DNA of 24,401 bases from positions 1-24,401 of the forward strand of contig JAQGAU010000745.1 in assembly GCA_034698045.1 (NCBI GenBank). Direction: 5' to 3'. This stretch comes from Paramacrobiotus richtersi (Eukaryota > Tardigrada > Eutardigrada > Parachela > Macrobiotidae). The translations under genes were made by a program, and so were the position numbers. Below are positions 19,989 through 24,401 of this stretch, piece by piece. The number at the start of each line of letters is the position of its first letter. Position 1 is the stretch's first letter. The notes beneath the pieces were generated by a model, which saw nothing but the letters and a program-made list of their open reading frames with translations, was not told where the DNA came from and ran no database searches.

Positions 19989-21846
19989 ATGATTTCCCGT
20001 ATCCACTTTTTGTCCAACGTTCTTAAACCACTGGAAAATATTTTGGTGATCACTGCATCACACCCAGGCAAAGGCTTCACCTGGCATCCAGTGGGTTGTG
20101 GAAACATAATATGGATAGTCGTTGCGGCAATTCTGTGGTCCAGTTCTATACTATTGGCCATTTTGACCACCGTGTACAAAATCCACGACCACAACGGTAC
20201 TGTACCAGAAATGCTGAATTCTGCCTGCATTTCTTGGGCGTTCATCAGCGTACCGCTGATGACCTTCACTATAGCGAAACGATATGGGAATTTAATGAAT
20301 ATTGTGCAGCAGTCGCTTCCTGTTTTCCAACGTTTTTTATGCAAACTGAATCAAAAGCGTTTGCTTTTGTGCATTGTTGTTGCGTTTTTGGTTATGTCGG
20401 TTTCACAGCAAGTTCTATTAGCGTACATTGAAGCTGGTAAAGGAGGCATTGGCGAGGAATTATCCAAGTTTCTGTCCAAAGAGTTCATAGTTGACGAGCG
20501 TCCCATATACTTCTTCTTCATGTTTCTGGAAATCGCTGGAGAATTTTCCACTTGGGGAATTAACGCGGCACTAGCGTACTTAGCAATTGTTGCGGTCATG
20601 TGTGGACTTTGCGTTGGTAAAGTTACCAAACAACTCCGAAGTCCTGATTCGAAGCCACCAGAAGCAGGATCGAACAATGCGCATATCACGCGATGTTTAC
20701 GCGATTACCGCGCTATCGGACAAATTGTAGCTAAAATTGACAGAGTTACCGGATTTCTCCTTCTGACGGCGTATGTTTACGACACCGTGGCAATGGTGTA
20801 CAACTGTGTAAATTACTTCCAAGGAAATGGTGCTCTCGACGCAGGCGGCGCGGTTTATCTAGTCCACACTGCACTGCGAACCGCGTGTTACGTGTTTCTC
20901 AGCGATAAGGTAATAGCATTATTGAATGGTAGCTTAATTGGCCGGCATCAGAATAGAATGGTCTAACACTTATTTGAGTTTGTTTAATAACAATGCGAAT
21001 TTTAAATAAATTATCATCATATCAATGGTGGTTGCAAAGTTTCTTAACTGAGTCATTAATGCAGTTGTGCATAGCATGAATCAATGTCTGTCCTACTATA
21101 CTTTTGCACCCACTACCAAGAACATTGCACATCTGTTAACCTACCTTAAAAGTTCTGTTTTCTGTCAAAAACATATTGTAATCCTATAAGTTGCACTAAT
21201 GCATCAGATTTACAGTAAGGTTGCAGAACCTGTGCTTATACAGTCTGAGCGGCGCACGTGCAGAACCTGCCAGGTAGTTGTACTGAAACATTACTTCCAA
21301 CGAAGTACTAGGTTCCATATATGCATGTGCACGCGCGTCCATATATAGCGGACACTACGCATTGGGCACTGGGGCCGCTGGCTGGGTGCAGCATTATACT
21401 CGTACAAAACTAATAACGCCCGGATGTCCAGCTGGGCAAAACTGTCAACAACGTACATAAAGAACTGTTTGGTTTGCTTTATTACATAAAGAACTGTTTG
21501 GTTTACTACCCAGGTGGAAGCGTTCATGGCGGCTTTTAACGAAGCTATCCAGGAGGAAGAGGTCCTTGCACGAAAGGAGCATTACATGTTGCTGCTGAGT
21601 AACATGCAAAGTAATCCTCAAGTCCTTAGTATTGGCAGTTGCGTGCGAGTTAATCGGCAAACCATTTTGTCGGTAAGCAACGATTATAGTGTTCGCGACT
21701 GGGTGCACTCACAGTTCCTGTTGCAGTGGCTTGGATTGTGCCTGACGTATTTGCTACTCTCATATGAAAAAACCGAACGACATCCAGCAACACCGACAAT
21801 TCTAGGTCCCGATGTGCAGTGCCTTTGCAATGGCACCCATACGTAG
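19989..21846 (+). CDS. Gustatory-receptor-like seven-TM channel subunit, three exons
   Basis: Exon 1 is 19989-20909, exon 2 21514-21672, exon 3 21727-21846; both introns are phase 0 (AAG|GTAATA to ACCCAG; TCG|GTAAGC to TTGCAG). The product is 399 residues, the usual length for insect-type gustatory receptors. It has a short N-terminus with LKPLENILVI, TM1 about 38-62, TM2 76-96, TM3 124-147, a long TM4 region 172-208, the typical loop CLRDYRAIGQIVAKIDRVTG, TM5 254-277 and TM6 285-304. TM7 is formed across exons 2-3 (VNRQTILS + WLGLCLTYLLLSYE), carrying the family's TY at 367-368. These receptors are plasma-membrane, ligand-gated cation channels with the N-terminus inside. Reading through intron 1 ends at 20966 after 325 residues, without TM7. 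An acceptor 12 bases earlier (21714) would add FLLQ. The ligand is unknown. Confidence 0.85.
21454..21504. repeat. Tandem duplication near the acceptor of receptor intron 1
   Basis: TACATAAAGAACTGTTTGGT followed by TT occurs at 21454-21475 and again at 21483-21504 (22 of 22 identical, period 29). The second copy ends nine bases before the AG acceptor at 21512-21513, so the duplication covers the expected branch-point and pyrimidine region of intron 1. Confidence 0.9.
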
Positions 21847-22380
21847 TAGAACGCTGGAAACGCCATTCGAAATACATAATCCTATTACTGTATATGGATT
21901 GTCCAGAAAGCATATTAAATTTTCTAGTTCTGTGTTTTCTGTATGTTTTCTACATGTGCTGTATTGTGCATGAATATGAAAATGCATTCGCAGCTTCTGG
22001 TATGATTTTCAGTCACCATAATCAAGACATCTTCCTATATTTTTCAAATATCTTCTGTAATGCACAGTACTACACATACAATACAACTGTATAACAGTAT
22101 GGTTAACAAATACATGTGCAGCAGTCTACACTTAAGTTATTAAAGGAGATGTAACATTAATTTCGATTGCAGCGCATTTAATTTGTTTGTTGTGCGTTAC
22201 GTTTTATAGGTTGATACTCTATTAATTCCCGAATTGTGGGTATATCTTCGAGTTGTTTCTGCAATAAAACTGTTTTTATTGTTCACAGTTACGTGGTAAC
22301 TCTGCGCGTGTCACCTGCAGAAAGTTAAAATTCGATTTCGATAAAATTCGACAGATTTCTGATTCGGGTTCGGGGGACCC
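21847..22380. other. 3' flank of the receptor gene; no gene seen
   Basis: AT-rich. The 91-codon frame at 21819-22094 begins inside receptor exon 3 in another frame and is low in complexity, so I do not annotate it. AATAAA near 22263 is a possible polyadenylation signal but lies about 420 bases after the stop. Confidence 0.4.
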
Positions 22381-22388
22381 TTATAAAG
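22381..22388 (+). promoter_or_regulatory. TATA-like box
   Basis: CCCTTATAAAGGACAG contains TTATAAAG, with GC-rich sequence just upstream (GGGTTCGGGGGACCC). It is a good match to an animal core promoter and points to a transcript starting near 22410-22420, ahead of the candidate frame at 22562. Confidence 0.4.
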
Positions 22389-22561
22389 GACAGTATCTGC
22401 TGACTATTACATACAAGCACAACAAACACTGGTTCCCGTTTTCGGGACAACAAGGTGACTTTTCTTAATCAGTTCTGTGTAAGGTATGGATTGTAAAATT
22501 GCACAACGAGTGGCTGTACATACAGACTTTCGAGCTCTCAAAACAATGCACAACTGCATAT

Positions 22562-23035
22562 ATGATAGTATATATATGTATCCAATCCGTTGGAGAGCCC
22601 GCTTGTCTCTCTTACACTGAACAGTCGGCACTTTCCAAGAAGCCCCTGCATCTCGTGCTGTTGCTGTTGCAAATGATTGTACTCGGTCCGCTGCGCGCCG
22701 CTCCCTCCCCGAACAGCATTTATCCCTGGGTTGCTTGTCTGGATTTTACGACTTCCTGTTGGGAGTTGCATAACCGCACTTCCGCCATCAATAACCCAGC
22801 TGTAATCCCCCGTCGGGCCCGTCATGCCAATGGCCTAGGCGCGCGCGCCACACATAGAACACTGTTACTTGTCAGCTGGCACTTGGATCGATCGCTCTCT
22901 CCCTCCCATCATCCCCGATCACACAACCTTTCCGCTCGAGTGCAGTCCCACACAGGCACACGCTTGGCCCGAGCGATTACCAGATCGTTGCGTAACGCGC
23001 TAATGGCAGAGTATACAGCTCTCGGGTACCCCTGA
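22562..23035 (+). CDS. Weak candidate peptide precursor with a CCHamide-like cysteine loop
   Basis: The frame from ATG 22562 to TGA 23035 is 157 residues. A hydrophobic stretch (LHLVLLLLQMIVLGPLRA) could be a signal peptide if a 5' exon supplies the start, since CTTACACTGAACAG just before it is a strong acceptor. Shortly after it comes ACLDFTTSCWELHN (22733-22774). Arthropod CCHamide peptides have the same six-residue spacing between cysteines and a CLxYxxSCWxxH-type core, but they end in Gly-Lys-Arg for amidation, which is missing here (NRT). The remaining C-terminus is Arg/His/Ser-rich and looks like translated CT-rich non-coding DNA. The antisense frame is open too. Treat it as unproven. 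Confidence 0.2.
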   Translation: MIVYICIQSVGEPACLSYTEQSALSKKPLHLVLLLLQMIVLGPLRAAPSPNSIYPWVACLDFTTSCWELHNRTSAINNPAVIPRRARHANGLGARATHRTLLLVSWHLDRSLSPSHHPRSHNLSARVQSHTGTRLARAITRSLRNALMAEYTALGYP

Positions 23036-24401
23036 CAAGAACGAGCTGTAATAAGTTGCGCTTTTTAAGATGTATGACATCATTAGGAGGTCTTTCACTG
23101 CATCGATTTCCTGGCCGTCATGTGAGGGGGGTTTGATGGGGGATACACTGTGAATGATGGAAATATAAATTGTATTTGGAAACACGTCACAATCGCTTTT
23201 GGGGAATACAACGTATGATAGAAATGAACAAAAATTAACCGCTTGTTTTGGGCGTGGAACACATAACCACTAATTCTGAGCTTGAAGTCAACGAGCTTTT
23301 CCTAATAATTGATTCTTAACAGCAACCGGAAGCTGCGAACAAAATCAAATGTCCAAGAAGAGGAAATTAAAAGGGCAGAACTGTACGGAGAACGGACTCT
23401 TTGCCGTTGGCTTTGCTAATTCGCTGCATGCAAATTTCCATGTTTTTAATACAACTGTTGTTCATTTTGTCTGTTCTTTTCTGTTTCAGTTTCTGTTATC
23501 AGAATCCCGTTACTGAATCCTTGTTTATGTCATAAAAGCAACAATTTTGAAATCTATACGCTTATACAATCCATAACTCTACAATGTTGAAATCAGTATG
23601 AAGAAATTATCCGTATGTTTCCATTTGTATGCCGCTTATGAATGGAAAGAATCCCATTTAAATGTTGAAGACCTGTCATCTTCCCCCCAAACTGCATACA
23701 TAACAGCCACCACTCGATAAACAATATATTCTCCCAGCGCGCATTTCCCCTGGCCTGATCCATTTCTATTAACCAGCCTTATCCCGCGGCTGTTGTCCAC
23801 ATGATCAAACACTCGCATAGCCCGTTGCCTTTTCTCTCCCGCTTCGCGAGCATCCCAGCCGGCGCGTGTCGCGTTTACCAACAAGGGAGAAAGTGATCGA
23901 TTAATTCTCCCTCTTGCCTCTCTTCTCTCTCTCCCTCCTTAACCCGTCTCAGCATCTGTAATAAAAGAGTAGCCTCACACACACACACAACTCGATACTG
24001 TTGTTGGGGTGACTTTTAAACTAGTCTGGTGTTTTTTTTTTATTGGATAAGAGTCCGTGTTCCTTGTTGGTCGGTTTGAATTGAGAGACAGAAGCTGTCT
24101 AATTGACATGGACAAATCTATGTTTAATTGCATTAGTAGGCCCGCTGTTGTCTCGTGTAGTGTACATGTAGTTGATGCTATTCAGCTGTCCGTTCGAGTG
24201 AGAGCGCCAGCCGATAGACAAGTACGCGTTTTGAATTGATAGTGGCCCGTGCTTGTTATGCGAGATATCATACAGCGAGCGCTGTGCCGACCAGTTATGA
24301 ATTTGTATGAGTTTCGTCTGCCGCACTGCCTCGGCTCTGACTCGGCCCATTCAAACTCCGCAGCCATCTGTCGTGTGATGGGCCAGTGAAAGTGAGAAAT
24401 T
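23036..24401. other. No supported gene; pyrimidine tract and CA microsatellite
   Basis: 23906-23940 is an almost pure C/T tract on the plus strand, (CA)7 lies at 23976-23989, and a T run is near 24035. No frame has domain or splice support. The composition change after 23700 (CT-rich, GAGA-like on the minus strand) would fit promoter-proximal sequence of a gene beyond the right edge, but this cannot be shown. Confidence 0.4.

Noticed and set aside
22538-22825. Minus-strand 95-codon frame
   Set aside because: Antisense of the peptide-precursor candidate. Its Gln run reflects CTG/TTG repeats on the other strand.
1-24401. tRNA, rRNA or other structured RNA genes
   Set aside because: I looked for GGTTCGANNCC-type B boxes with matching A boxes and for rRNA signatures and saw none. 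A tRNAscan-SE and Infernal run would settle it.

Overview
This window looks like nuclear DNA from a small-genome ecdysozoan animal. A tardigrade is the best guess, because it combines a divergent rhodopsin-like GPCR, an insect-type gustatory-like receptor, very short introns (54 to about 130 nt inferred) and TATA boxes. No gene here fixes the species. There are no operons, rRNAs or tRNAs that I could recognise. Most predicted reading frames outside the genes below are chance or antisense frames.

Layout. 1-345 is AT-rich simple sequence. 346-3500 is largely non-coding and holds a clean 164-bp MITE with 37-bp perfect terminal inverted repeats (2546-2709). At 3712-4308 (-) is the N-terminal half of a class A GPCR (TM1-TM3 plus a frame-shifted TM4), which runs into a 49-bp minisatellite (3524-3760); it is probably a broken gene. 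From 4430 to 9200 I find only coding-like fragments. One is a plus-strand frame with three internal stops (8584-9220). At 9203-9630 (-) is a two-exon secreted protein with one thyroglobulin type-1 domain, visible only after removing an 89-nt intron. At 9728-10253 (+) is an unresolved two-exon candidate.

11061-11530 is a long nested foldback element. 13413-15476 (+) is a complete intronless 687-codon gene with a TATA box and no family I recognise. 16061-17204 (+) encodes a probable membrane-anchored glycosyltransferase related to the TET-associated glycosyltransferase (TAGT) / GREB1 C-terminal fold. 18333-19658 is non-coding but carries 24 copies of GGTCA/TGACC (16 of them TGGTCA/TGACCA), far above chance. 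19989-21846 (+) is a complete three-exon gustatory-like receptor whose last transmembrane helix is assembled across two phase-0 introns. The right end (21847-24401) is mostly non-coding, with one weak peptide-precursor candidate downstream of a TATA box.

The genes are not an obvious pathway. Several encode surface, secretory or secreted proteins (GPCR, gustatory-like receptor, thyropin-like protein, anchored glycosyltransferase). All exon joins were worked out by eye from splice consensus, reading phase and domain continuity, and need RNA evidence.
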